This document shows positions 8,051 to 15,839 of a DNA stretch of 64,000 bases, piece by piece. Position 1 is the stretch's first letter; the number at the start of each line of letters is the position of its first letter. Under the pieces are notes generated by a model. That model did not search any database, was not told the DNA's origin, and saw only the letters and a program-made list of their open reading frames with translations. Position numbers and translations under genes: made by a program. Source of the DNA: Kitasatospora albolonga (GTDB lineage: Bacteria; Actinomycetota; Actinomycetes; Streptomycetales; Streptomycetaceae); NCBI GenBank assembly GCA_002082585.1, contig CP020563.1, positions 6,938,001-7,002,000 on the forward strand. Reading direction: 5' to 3'.

Positions 8051-8093
8051 TTCAACAAAGTGTTGACGTCGTGTTGCGGAGGGCGTTAGCTAT
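8051..8093 (+). promoter_or_regulatory. AllR-type operator and promoter of uraD operon
   Basis: TTCAAC-AAAGT-GTTGAC at 8051-8067 has its right arm inside a -35 hexamer TTGACG (8063-8068), with TAGCTAT (8087-8093) as -10 after 18 bp. The first 20 bases are nearly identical to the catalase control region. Confidence 0.7.
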
Positions 8094-8139
8094 CCGCAGC
8101 CCGAACAACGCACAGCGAAAAACAGCCACGGAGGCTCCC

Positions 8140-8676
8140 GTGACGTCGAGCTCCACACCGGGCCTCACCCGGTTCAACACCCTGGCGGACGGCGAGGCCA
8201 CCCCCGCACTGCACGAGGTCTGTGCCAGTGCGGCCTGGGGAGAGACCGTCCTCGCCGGTCGTCCGTACGCCACCGAGGAAGCCCTGCTCTCCGCGAGCGA
8301 CGCCGCCATGGCCGAGCTCACCGCAGAGGACCTGGCCGAGGCGATGGCGGGCCACCCGCCGATCGGGCGCCCGATCCCCGGCGACCCGACCTCCGCCCGC
8401 GAGCAGCGGGGGATGGCCGGGGCCTCCGAGGAGCTCAGGACCGAGATGCTCGAACTGAACCTGGCCTACCAGGAGCGGTTCGGACATGTCTTCCTGATCT
8501 GCGCCACCGGCGCCACCGGTGAGCAGATGCGCGACGCGGTGAAATCCCGGATCGGGAACTCGCCGGAGCAGGAGCGGGAGATCGTGCGCACCGAACTGGG
8601 CAAGATCAACCGCATCCGGCTGACCCGTCTCGTACGGGAGACCCTCGCAGAGGGAGCTCCCGCACAGGACTCTTGA
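8140..8676 (+). CDS. uraD: OHCU decarboxylase
   Basis: A 178-aa 2-oxo-4-hydroxy-4-carboxy-5-ureidoimidazoline decarboxylase, the third step from urate to S-allantoin. The catalytic histidine is H72 in AGHPPIG, with the substrate-binding phrases TSAREQRGMAGA and FLICATGATGEQM also conserved. The GTG at 8140 has GGAGG 5 nt upstream; an upstream ATG at 8017 would place coding sequence through the promoter and terminator, so it is rejected. First gene of uraD-uraH-uricase; the next start is 20 bp downstream. Confidence 0.93.
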   Translation: MTSSSTPGLTRFNTLADGEATPALHEVCASAAWGETVLAGRPYATEEALLSASDAAMAELTAEDLAEAMAGHPPIGRPIPGDPTSAREQRGMAGASEELRTEMLELNLAYQERFGHVFLICATGATGEQMRDAVKSRIGNSPEQEREIVRTELGKINRIRLTRLVRETLAEGAPAQDS

Positions 8677-8696
8677 GATCTAGGAGAGTGACGGTC

Positions 8697-9086
8697 TTGA
8701 GTACCGACACGACCGCATCGGTGTCCACGCACATCCTGGACACCAGCATCGGCCGCCCCGCCGCGTCCGTCACCGTCTCGCTCGCCGCCCGCAGCGGCAG
8801 CGGCTCGCCGTATGTGACGCTCGGAGCCTCCGCGACCGATGCGGACGGGCGCTGCAAGGACCTGCCGGCGCTGCCGGAAGGCACCACCCACGTACGTCTC
8901 GACTTCGACACCGAGACGTACTTTTCCAAGAAGCAAGCCGAGGCGCAGCAGGACGCCCCCCGCGTAAGGGACAGCGGCGCGTTCTTCCCGGAAGTGACGA
9001 TCGCCTTCGCGGTCGTGCCGGGCGAGCACTATCACGTACCGCTGCTGCTCAACCCGTTCGGCTACTCCGTTTACCGAGGGAGCTAG
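8697..9086 (+). CDS. uraH: 5-hydroxyisourate hydrolase
   Basis: A 129-aa transthyretin-like hydrolase converting 5-hydroxyisourate to OHCU. Diagnostic features are the N-terminal STHILDTSIGRPA (histidine H12), the middle THVRLDFDTE, HYHVPLLLNPFGYSVY, and the C-terminal tetrapeptide YRGS unique to this enzyme versus transthyretin. The TTG start at 8697 is chosen because AGGAG lies 10 nt before it, while the upstream GTG almost touches that site. Overlaps nothing; 7 bp separate it from uricase, whose ribosome site sits inside the uraH 3' end. Confidence 0.92.
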   Translation: MSTDTTASVSTHILDTSIGRPAASVTVSLAARSGSGSPYVTLGASATDADGRCKDLPALPEGTTHVRLDFDTETYFSKKQAEAQQDAPRVRDSGAFFPEVTIAFAVVPGEHYHVPLLLNPFGYSVYRGS

Positions 9087-9093
9087 CACCGAC

Positions 9094-10017
9094 ATGCCCA
9101 CGATTCTCGGCCAGAACCAGTACGGCAAAGCAGAGAACCGCGTCGTAAAGATCACGCGGGACGGCGACACCCACCACATCAAGGACCTCAACGTCTCGGT
9201 CGCCCTCTCCGGCGACATGGACGACGTCCACTACTCCGGCTCCAACGCCAACGTCCTGCCGACCGACACCACCAAGAACACGGTGTTCGCGTTCGCCAAG
9301 GAGCACGGGATCGAGTCCGCCGAGCAGTTCGGCATCCACCTCGCCCGCCACTTCGTCTCCTCGCAGGAGCCGATCCACCGGGCGCGGATCAGGATCGAGG
9401 AGTACGCCTGGGAGCGCATCGCGACCTCCGACGGCAACTCCAAGTTCATCGGCGCCGACGAGGTCAAGCACTCCTTCGCCCGCAAGGGCATGGAGACCCG
9501 CGTCTCCCAGATCACCTACGACGGCGAGAGCTGGGAGGTCATCTCGGGCCTCAAGGACCTCACCGTGATGAACTCGACCAACTCCGAGTTCTGGGGCTAC
9601 GTCAAGGACAAGTACACGACGCTGAAGGAGGCGTACGACCGCATCCTGGCGACCGACGTCTCCGCCCGCTGGCGGTACAACTGGACCAGCGACGAACAGC
9701 GCATGCCGAACTGGGAGAAGTCCTACGAGCAGGCGCGCAAGCACATGCTCCACGCCTTCGCCGAGACGTACTCCCTCTCGCTCCAGCAGACCCTGTACCA
9801 GATGGGTTCGCGGATCATCAACAGCCGCAGCGAGATCGACGAGATCCGCTTCTCGCTGCCGAACAACCACCACTTCCTGGTGGACCTCGAACCGTTCGGC
9901 CTCAAGAACGACAATGAGGTCTACTTCGCGGCGGACCGTCCCTACGGTCTGATCGAGGCCACCGTGCTCCGGGACGGCGTCGAGCCGAAGATCCCGGTCG
10001 ACATGACCAACCTCTGA
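9094..10017 (+). CDS. Urate oxidase (uricase)
   Basis: A 307-aa cofactor-free uricase: urate + O2 + H2O to 5-hydroxyisourate + H2O2. It contains two T-fold repeats, K12 in QYGKAENRVVKITR and the threonines of PTDTTKNTVFAFAKEHG (59-60) as the catalytic pair, and the C-terminal segment PNNHHFLVDLEPFGLKN. No peroxisomal tail, as expected in bacteria. Third gene of the operon after uraD and uraH, giving a complete route from urate to allantoin. A strong hairpin follows 12 bp after the stop, before a urate/xanthine-type permease gene. Confidence 0.96.
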   Translation: MPTILGQNQYGKAENRVVKITRDGDTHHIKDLNVSVALSGDMDDVHYSGSNANVLPTDTTKNTVFAFAKEHGIESAEQFGIHLARHFVSSQEPIHRARIRIEEYAWERIATSDGNSKFIGADEVKHSFARKGMETRVSQITYDGESWEVISGLKDLTVMNSTNSEFWGYVKDKYTTLKEAYDRILATDVSARWRYNWTSDEQRMPNWEKSYEQARKHMLHAFAETYSLSLQQTLYQMGSRIINSRSEIDEIRFSLPNNHHFLVDLEPFGLKNDNEVYFAADRPYGLIEATVLRDGVEPKIPVDMTNL

Positions 10018-10029
10018 CGCGGCACTGAA

Positions 10030-10065
10030 CCGGTCCCCGCCCGCCCGCAGTCGGGCGGGGACCGG
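10030..10065 (+). terminator. Perfect 14-bp hairpin between uricase and permease
   Basis: CCGGTCCCCGCCCG (10030-10043) pairs exactly with 10052-10065 around an 8-nt loop. The permease ribosome-binding site GGAGG follows within 10 bp, so it may be a partial terminator that lowers permease expression or an mRNA processing border rather than a full stop. Confidence 0.7.
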
Positions 10066-10085
10066 TCATCCCGGAGGAAACACCC

Positions 10086-11474
10086 ATGGCACAGCCTGCA
10101 ACGGGGCCGGCCGAAGCCCCGAAACCCCTTACCGCAACGGCAGTTCACCCGTGCGACGAGAAGCTCCCCGCCGCGCGGCTCGTCCCCGCGGCCCTCCAGC
10201 ACATCGCCGCCATGTACGCGGGCGTCGTCACCCCTCCGCTGATCATCGGCCAGGCCGTCGGCCTGGACGCCGCCGGAATGACCCGGCTCATCGCCGCGAG
10301 CCTCCTGATCGCCGGACTCGCCACCATCGTGCAGACGGTGGGGATCGGCACCTTCGCCGGAAACCGGCTCCCCTTCGTGAACGCGGCGTCCTCCGCCGGG
10401 ATCGCCCCGATGCTCGCCATCGCCGAGACCAGCGCGCCCGGACACCAACTCCCCGCGATCTACGGGGCGGTGCTCGTCGCCGGAGCCTTCTGTCTGACCG
10501 TCGGGCCGTTCTTCGGGCGGCTGCTGCGCTTCTTCCCGCCGCTCGTCACGGGCGTGGTCATCACCCTCATCGGCGTCACCCTCATGCCCGTGCCGGTCGC
10601 CTGGGCACAGGGCGGCGACGCCACCGCCGCCGACTTCGGCGCCATGAAGTACCTGGCGCTGGCCGCCTTCACGCTCGTCGTCATCCTGCTCGTCCAGCGC
10701 TTCGGCCGCGGCTTCCTCAAGCAAGTCGCCCTGCTGGTCGGCATGTTCGTCGGCACGCTGGCCGCGATCCCGTTCGGACTCGCCGACTTCTCCGCGCTGA
10801 AGTCCGCGCCGCTCGCCGCCCTGCCGACCCCCTTCGCCTTCGGCGCGCCGGAGTTCCACCCGGCAGCGATCCTCTCGCTCTGCATCGTCATGCTCGTCCT
10901 GATGACCGAGTCCTCGGCCGGGATGCTCGCCCTCGGCGAGATCTGCGAACGCCGCACCGACGGCCGTACGATCACCCGCGGTCTCCGTACGGACGGCATC
11001 GCCACCCTGCTCGGCCCGGTCTTCGGCGGATTCCCCACCAGCGCCTTCGCCCAGAACGTCGGCGTCGTCTCGCTGACCCGCGTACGCAGCCGGTACGTCG
11101 TCGCGGCTGCGGGCGGCGCCCTGCTGGTCCTGGGCGCCTTCCCGGTGCTCGGCGCGGTCGTCTCGCTCGTCCCGATGCCCGTCCTCGGCGGCGCCGGGAT
11201 CGTCCTCTTCGGCTCCATCGCGGTCAGCGGCATCCGTACGCTCTCCGAGGCCGGGCTCGACGACAGCTCCAACATCATCCTGGTCTCCGTGGCGCTCGGC
11301 GCGGGCATCATTCCGCTCGCCGCGCCCGCCTTCTACGCCGGATTCCCGGCCTGGGCGCAGACCGTCCTCGGCTCCGGGATCAGTGCGGGAGCACTGGTCG
11401 CGGTCGTGCTCAACCTGTTCTTCCACCATCTCGGCACCCACAGCCGCACCGCTGTGGCACTCAAATCCTCCTAG
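10086..11474 (+). CDS. NCS2-family purine (urate/xanthine) permease
   Basis: A 462-aa inner-membrane symporter of the nucleobase-ascorbate/NCS2 family with about 12-14 hydrophobic segments. The signature QNVGVVSLTR (near residue 325) and the TM8 acidic motif MTESSAGMLALGEI are present. ATG at 10086 with GGAGGAAACACCC upstream. Placed between uricase and 8-oxoguanine deaminase, it most likely takes up urate, xanthine or 8-oxoguanine. A paralogue of the same family lies 1.8 kb downstream. Confidence 0.9.
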   Translation: MAQPATGPAEAPKPLTATAVHPCDEKLPAARLVPAALQHIAAMYAGVVTPPLIIGQAVGLDAAGMTRLIAASLLIAGLATIVQTVGIGTFAGNRLPFVNAASSAGIAPMLAIAETSAPGHQLPAIYGAVLVAGAFCLTVGPFFGRLLRFFPPLVTGVVITLIGVTLMPVPVAWAQGGDATAADFGAMKYLALAAFTLVVILLVQRFGRGFLKQVALLVGMFVGTLAAIPFGLADFSALKSAPLAALPTPFAFGAPEFHPAAILSLCIVMLVLMTESSAGMLALGEICERRTDGRTITRGLRTDGIATLLGPVFGGFPTSAFAQNVGVVSLTRVRSRYVVAAAGGALLVLGAFPVLGAVVSLVPMPVLGGAGIVLFGSIAVSGIRTLSEAGLDDSSNIILVSVALGAGIIPLAAPAFYAGFPAWAQTVLGSGISAGALVAVVLNLFFHHLGTHSRTAVALKSS

Positions 11475-11519
11475 GGTCCTGCCGTGCCCACATCGCCACA
11501 GAGAGAAGAAGGAAGCGCC

Positions 11520-12908
11520 ATGGCAGCTTCGGCAGACCCTCAGCGCATCGTCATCGAGAACTGTTCGATCGCCACCGTCGACGCCCACGACACGGAGTAC
11601 GCCTCCGGGTACATCGTCGTGGCGGACAACCGCATCGAGTCCGTCGGCGCCGGGAAGGCACCGGAGGGGCTGACCGGGGTCGTCCGGCGCATCGACGCCA
11701 CCGGGCACCTCGCCACCCCCGGCCTGGTCAACACCCACCACCACTTCTACCAGTGGATCACCCGGGGCCTGGCCACCGACCACAACCTCTTCAACTGGCT
11801 GGTCGCCCTCTACCCGACCTGGGCGCGCATCGACGAGCCGATGGCCCGCGCCGCCGCGCAGGGCTCGCTCGCCATGATGGCCCGCGGCGGCGTCACCACC
11901 GCGATGGACCACCACTACGTCTTCCCGAAGGGCTCCGGCGACCTGTCCGGCGCCATCATCGGGGCCGCCCGCGAGATGGGCGTACGGTTCACCCTCGCCC
12001 GGGGCTCCATGGACCGCAGCGAGAAGGACGGCGGCCTGCCCCCGGACTTCGCCGTCGAGACCCTCGAAGGCGCGCTCGCCGCCACCGAGGCCACCATCGA
12101 CGCCCACCACGACGCCTCCTTCGACGCGATGACCCAGGTCGCCGTCGCCCCCTGCTCCCCGTTCTCGGTCTCCACCGAACTGATGCGCCAGGGAGCGGAG
12201 CTGGCCCGGCGCAAGAACGTACGCCTGCACACCCACGGCTCGGAGACCGTCGAGGAGGAGCAGTTCTGCAAGGAGCTGTTCGGGATGGGCCCGACCGACT
12301 ACTTCGAGTCCACCGGCTGGCTCGGCGGCGATGTGTGGATGGCGCACTGCGTCCACATGAACGACTCCGACATCGCCGCCTTCGCCCGTACGGGAACCGG
12401 CGTCGCCCACTGCCCCTCCTCCAACGCCCGCCTCGCGGCAGGGATCGCCCGGGTCCCCGACATGCTCGCCGCCGGAGTCCCGGTCGGCCTCGGCGTGGAC
12501 GGCACCGCCTCCAACGAGTCCGGCGAACTCCACACCGAGCTGCGCAACGCGCTCCTCATCAACCGCCTCGGCGCCCACCGCGAGGCCGCCCTGAACGCCC
12601 GTCAGGCCCTGCGCCTCGGGACCTTCGGCGGGGCCCAGGTCCTGGGCCGCGCCGACCAGATCGGCTCCCTGGAGGCAGGCAAGCTCGCCGACCTCGTCCT
12701 GTGGAAGCTGGACACCCTGGCCCACTCCTCGATCGCCGACCCGGTGACCGCGCTCATCTTCGGCGCGGCGGCCCCGGTGACCCTCTCCCTCGTCGACGGC
12801 AAGCCGGTCGTCGAGAGCAGCCGGCTCACCACGGTGGACGAGGACGCCATCGCCCGCACCACCCGCGACGAGGCCCGCCGCCTCGCGCAGATCGCCGCCG
12901 GGGCCTGA
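11520..12908 (+). CDS. 8-oxoguanine deaminase
   Basis: A 462-aa amidohydrolase converting 8-oxoguanine to urate and ammonia. Metal ligands are H73/H75 (NTHHHFYQ), H237/H239 in HTHGSET followed by EEE, H276 in AHCVHM, and D327 in GVDGTASNE; this set and the length fit the 8-oxoguanine deaminase branch of the cytosine/guanine deaminase superfamily. The ATG at 11520 has AGAAGGAAG upstream. Context next to uricase supports urate as product. Guanine deaminase and related triazine hydrolases are the alternatives, but the second-half motifs fit 8-oxoguanine better. Confidence 0.85.
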   Translation: MAASADPQRIVIENCSIATVDAHDTEYASGYIVVADNRIESVGAGKAPEGLTGVVRRIDATGHLATPGLVNTHHHFYQWITRGLATDHNLFNWLVALYPTWARIDEPMARAAAQGSLAMMARGGVTTAMDHHYVFPKGSGDLSGAIIGAAREMGVRFTLARGSMDRSEKDGGLPPDFAVETLEGALAATEATIDAHHDASFDAMTQVAVAPCSPFSVSTELMRQGAELARRKNVRLHTHGSETVEEEQFCKELFGMGPTDYFESTGWLGGDVWMAHCVHMNDSDIAAFARTGTGVAHCPSSNARLAAGIARVPDMLAAGVPVGLGVDGTASNESGELHTELRNALLINRLGAHREAALNARQALRLGTFGGAQVLGRADQIGSLEAGKLADLVLWKLDTLAHSSIADPVTALIFGAAAPVTLSLVDGKPVVESSRLTTVDEDAIARTTRDEARRLAQIAAGA

Positions 12909-13305
12909 TCCCGGCGGTATCCCCGAACCGCCGGGCAGCCACCGGGCCCGGCGGAACCCGAACCGCCGGGCGGCACCGAACCCCGGCGGTATCCCCGACC
13001 GGCCGGTCGAGGGGGACGGCCCGAGACCGGCCGCCGCGGACCCGAGCGGGGTCCGTGGCAGCCGGTCCGGCGGACGCGCACCCGATGGTGGGCGCCGCCG
13101 GACCGGTGATGAACGCTGCCCGCACCCCCCACCGTGTGCGCCTCCGCACCCCCTCTGCCCGACCTGCTCGACCTGCACCACCTGCCCGACCCGTATCACC
13201 TGCACCACCTGCATCACCTGAGAGAGCCGCACCACCGCACCACTTACGCACCACCTCCCTGACACCCGCGTCGCCGACGACGTGTAACCGACCGGAGGAA
13301 CCGCC
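12909..13305. other. 397-bp intergenic region with degenerate repeats
   Basis: The first 100 bp repeat the phrase CCCGGCGGTATCCCCGA (near 12912 and 12983) amid GAACCGCCGGGC units. Further on lies a CACCTG-rich array at 13156-13220. The only clear signal for expression is the GGAGG before the GTG of the next permease. No credible ORF. Confidence 0.55.
13156..13220. repeat. CACCTGC-type 9-bp degenerate tandem repeat
   Basis: About seven degenerate units such as CGACCTGCT, CGACCTGCA and CCACCTGCC follow each other in the leader of the second permease. Read on the opposite strand they would encode a QVVQV repeat, but no start or ribosome site supports that. Confidence 0.6.
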
Positions 13306-14769
13306 GTGGCCGCCAACAAGCCCAGGTTTCGCAAAGACGCAGACGCAGCCGCCCCCGGAGCGACGGACGACACCGTCGCGGAAACAGCATCGGACGGCCG
13401 GAAACATCCGGTCGACGAGACCCTCCCGCCCCTGAAGATGTTCACCAGCGGCCTCCAGCACGTGGCCGCGATGTACGCCGGGGTGGTCGCACCACCCCTG
13501 ATCGTGGGGCCCGCCGTCGGCCTCACCGCCAAGGAGACCGCCTTCCTGATGGGGGCGAGCCTCTTCACCGCGGGCATCGCCACCCTGCTCCAGACCATCG
13601 GCTTCTGGAAGGTCGGCGCCCGGCTGCCCTTCGTCAACGGCGTCTCGTTCGCCGGGGTCGCCCCGATGATCGCGATCGGCAAGGACCGGGGACACGACGG
13701 GATCGCCGTGATCTTCGGCGCGATCATCGTCGCGAGCCTGCTCGGCTTCGTCCTCGCCCCGTACTTCTGCAAACTCGTCCGCTTCTTCCCTCCGGTCGTC
13801 ACCGGCACCGTCATCACCCTGATAGGCGTCTCGCTCCTGCCGGTCGCCTTCAACTGGTCGCAGGGCGGCAACGCGGCGGCGGACGACTACGGTTCGATGA
13901 CCAACATCACCATGGCCGCCGTGACCCTGGTGATCGTGCTGGCCCTGCGCAAGCTGCTGCGCGGCTTCCTCCAGCAGATCGCGATCCTGCTCGGCCTGGT
14001 CGTCGGCACGCTGATCGCCATCCCGGCGGGCATCACCGACTTCAGCGCCATCAAGAACGCCGACGTGGTCGGCTTCCCGACGCCGTTCGCCTTCGGCGGC
14101 CCGCAGTTCGAGATCGCCGCCATCATCTCCATGTGCATCGTGATGCTCGTCTGCATGACCGAGTCCACCGCCGACATGCTGGCCCTCGGCAAGATCGTCG
14201 GCCGCCCGGCCGACGAGAAGATCATCGAGGGCGGGCTGCGCGCCGACACCCTCGGCAGCGCCATCAGCCCGATCTTCAACGGCTTCATGTGCAGCGCCTT
14301 CGCCCAGAACGTCGGCCTGGTCGCCATGACGAAGATCCGCAGCCGCTTCGTCGTCGCGGCGGGCGGCGGCATCCTCATCGTGCTCGGCCTGGTCCCCGTC
14401 GCCGCCTCCGTCATCGCCCTCGTACCGCTGCCGGTGCTCGGCGGCGCGGGCATCGTCCTCTTCGGTACGGTCGCGGCCAGCGGCATCCAGACCCTGGCCA
14501 CCGCCGCCCTGGAGAAGGGCGAGAACGCGCTGATCGTCGCGGCGGCCCTCGGTATCGGCCTGATCCCGATCGCGGCGCCGCAGTTCTACCACGGCTTCCC
14601 GGAGAGCCTGCTGGTCGTCCTCGACTCGGGCATCTCGACCGGCTGTGTGGTGGCCATCGTGCTGAATCTCGCCTTCAACCACGTCGGCCGCAGGCCGGAC
14701 GCGGAGGACGAGGAGCAGGCGAACGGCGAACACGTGGTGCCGGCGGCCGCCGGGGTGGGCGTGCACTGA
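13306..14769 (+). CDS. NCS2-family nucleobase permease, second copy
   Basis: A 487-aa paralogue of the 10086 permease, with a longer charged N-terminus (about 40 residues) and an acidic C-tail. Family marks are QNVGLVAMTK and MTESTADMLALGKI. GTG start with GGAGG 7 nt upstream. It follows the deaminase but is separated by 397 bp of repeats and probably has its own promoter. Two divergent NCS2 carriers around one deaminase suggest different purine substrates, for example xanthine versus urate; this is inference. Confidence 0.9.
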   Translation: MAANKPRFRKDADAAAPGATDDTVAETASDGRKHPVDETLPPLKMFTSGLQHVAAMYAGVVAPPLIVGPAVGLTAKETAFLMGASLFTAGIATLLQTIGFWKVGARLPFVNGVSFAGVAPMIAIGKDRGHDGIAVIFGAIIVASLLGFVLAPYFCKLVRFFPPVVTGTVITLIGVSLLPVAFNWSQGGNAAADDYGSMTNITMAAVTLVIVLALRKLLRGFLQQIAILLGLVVGTLIAIPAGITDFSAIKNADVVGFPTPFAFGGPQFEIAAIISMCIVMLVCMTESTADMLALGKIVGRPADEKIIEGGLRADTLGSAISPIFNGFMCSAFAQNVGLVAMTKIRSRFVVAAGGGILIVLGLVPVAASVIALVPLPVLGGAGIVLFGTVAASGIQTLATAALEKGENALIVAAALGIGLIPIAAPQFYHGFPESLLVVLDSGISTGCVVAIVLNLAFNHVGRRPDAEDEEQANGEHVVPAAAGVGVH

Positions 14770-14792
14770 CCTCCGCTCCCGCTCCCTGACAG

Positions 14793-14828
14793 CGGCCCGG
14801 TGGGACCCCGCACGGTCCCGCCGGGCCG
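14793..14828 (+). terminator. 15-bp hairpin after second permease
   Basis: CGGCCCGGTGGGACC pairs with GGTCCCGCCGGGCCG with one U-G wobble around a 6-nt loop, 23 bp past the stop. Confidence 0.7.
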
Positions 14829-14985
14829 GCGCGCGTTTCGGGGGCGTTCGGGGCGTTCGGTGTGCTCGGGGCGTTCGGGTGGCGTCCGGGACGTCCGGTG
14901 GCGGGGCCGGATCGGGACGGGTGGGCCCGGGCAGGGCCGGGGCCTGTGGCGCGGGCGGCCGTCCGGCGGCTGTAGCGTCAGGGGT

Positions 14986-15669
14986 ATGGAAGATCAGTCG
15001 GTTGTGGATGTCGGCGATGTGCGCCTCGCGTACCGGGCCTGGGGCGATGCGTTCGGCTCGCCCGTCGTGCTGCTGCACGGTCTCGGCGGTTCCGCCGGGG
15101 ACTGGGAGGCGGCCGGCACCCTGCTGGGCCAGGAGTGGCGGGTCTACGCCCTGGACCTGCGCGGCCACGGCGAGAGCGACTGGCCCGACGCGTACGACCT
15201 GGAGCTGATGGCCGAGGACGTCGTCGGCTTCCTCGACGAACTGGAGCTGGACCGGGTGGGCCTGGTCGGCCACGGCATGGGCGGCGCCGTCGCCCGGCTG
15301 CTGGCCCAGGAGCACTCCGACCGGGTGGAGCGGCTGGTGCTGGTGGAGACCCCGGCCCCGTTCCCCGGTGACCCGGGCCCGGCCGGGCGGCCCGAGGGCC
15401 CGGTGGACTACGACGAGAACGCGGTACCCGCCGTACGCGACCAGCTCGCCGACCCGGGGCCGGAGGCGGCCGGGGGCCTCGGTGAGATCGTCGCCCCGAC
15501 GCTGATCATCACCGGCGGCCCGGAGAGCGCGATGGAGCAGCACCGCCAGGCCGACATGGCGTCCCTGATCCCGGACTGCCGGCTGATCACGGTCCCGGGC
15601 GGCCACCGCCCGCACGAGACCCGGGCCGACCAGGTGGCGGGGCACATCACGGAGTTCTTCACCAGCTGA
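14986..15669 (+). CDS. Alpha/beta-hydrolase-fold protein lacking the nucleophile serine
   Basis: A 227-aa protein with the oxyanion-hole phrase LLHGLGGSAGDW (29-40), DLRGHGESDWP, a late aspartate region (LIITGGPES) and a catalytic-type histidine in GGHRPHE. The nucleophile elbow, normally G-x-S-x-G, reads GHGMG with glycine 97 in place of serine; the DNA (GGC CAC GGC ATG GGC) is unambiguous. The protein is therefore probably not a classical serine hydrolase; cofactor-free dioxygenases and binding proteins also use this fold. Start at ATG 14986, with only a weak AGGGG site. No operon partner. Confidence 0.8.
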   Translation: MEDQSVVDVGDVRLAYRAWGDAFGSPVVLLHGLGGSAGDWEAAGTLLGQEWRVYALDLRGHGESDWPDAYDLELMAEDVVGFLDELELDRVGLVGHGMGGAVARLLAQEHSDRVERLVLVETPAPFPGDPGPAGRPEGPVDYDENAVPAVRDQLADPGPEAAGGLGEIVAPTLIITGGPESAMEQHRQADMASLIPDCRLITVPGGHRPHETRADQVAGHITEFFTS

Positions 15670-15747
15670 GGGGCGGCCCGGCGGGGAGGGGCCGGTGCGG
15701 CGGCGGGCCGGAGCGCACGGGGTGTGAGCGGTTGGTGCCGGGGCGGG

Positions 15748-15816
15748 CCGGGCTTCGGGGCAGGTCAGGGGCGTTGTCAGCACCGGGGCTTCGGGCCAGG
15801 TCAGGGGCGTTGTCAG
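15748..15816. repeat. 33/34-bp direct tandem duplication upstream of HEAT gene
   Basis: Copies at 15748-15780 and 15783-15816 share a 20-bp identical core, CAGGTCAGGGGCGTTGTCAG, and differ by a G/C swap and one insertion. They end about 25 bp before the start codon of the HEAT-repeat gene. Confidence 0.75.
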
Positions 15817-15839
15817 TGGCGGCTGCCATGATCGGCACC

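Noticed and set aside
8017..8139. Upstream ATG extending uraD
   Set aside because: The extension runs through a terminator stem, the operator and the promoter; the GTG at 8140 has a proper GGAGG.
13300..13306. Purine riboswitch before the NCS2 permeases
   Set aside because: No conserved aptamer stem-loop pattern could be traced in either leader, and operators explain the regulation of the neighbouring genes.
9942..13871. 1309-aa open frame on the minus strand across permeases and deaminase
   Set aside because: It mirrors three well-supported plus-strand genes; long antisense frames are expected at this GC content, and it lacks a ribosome site and recognisable domains.
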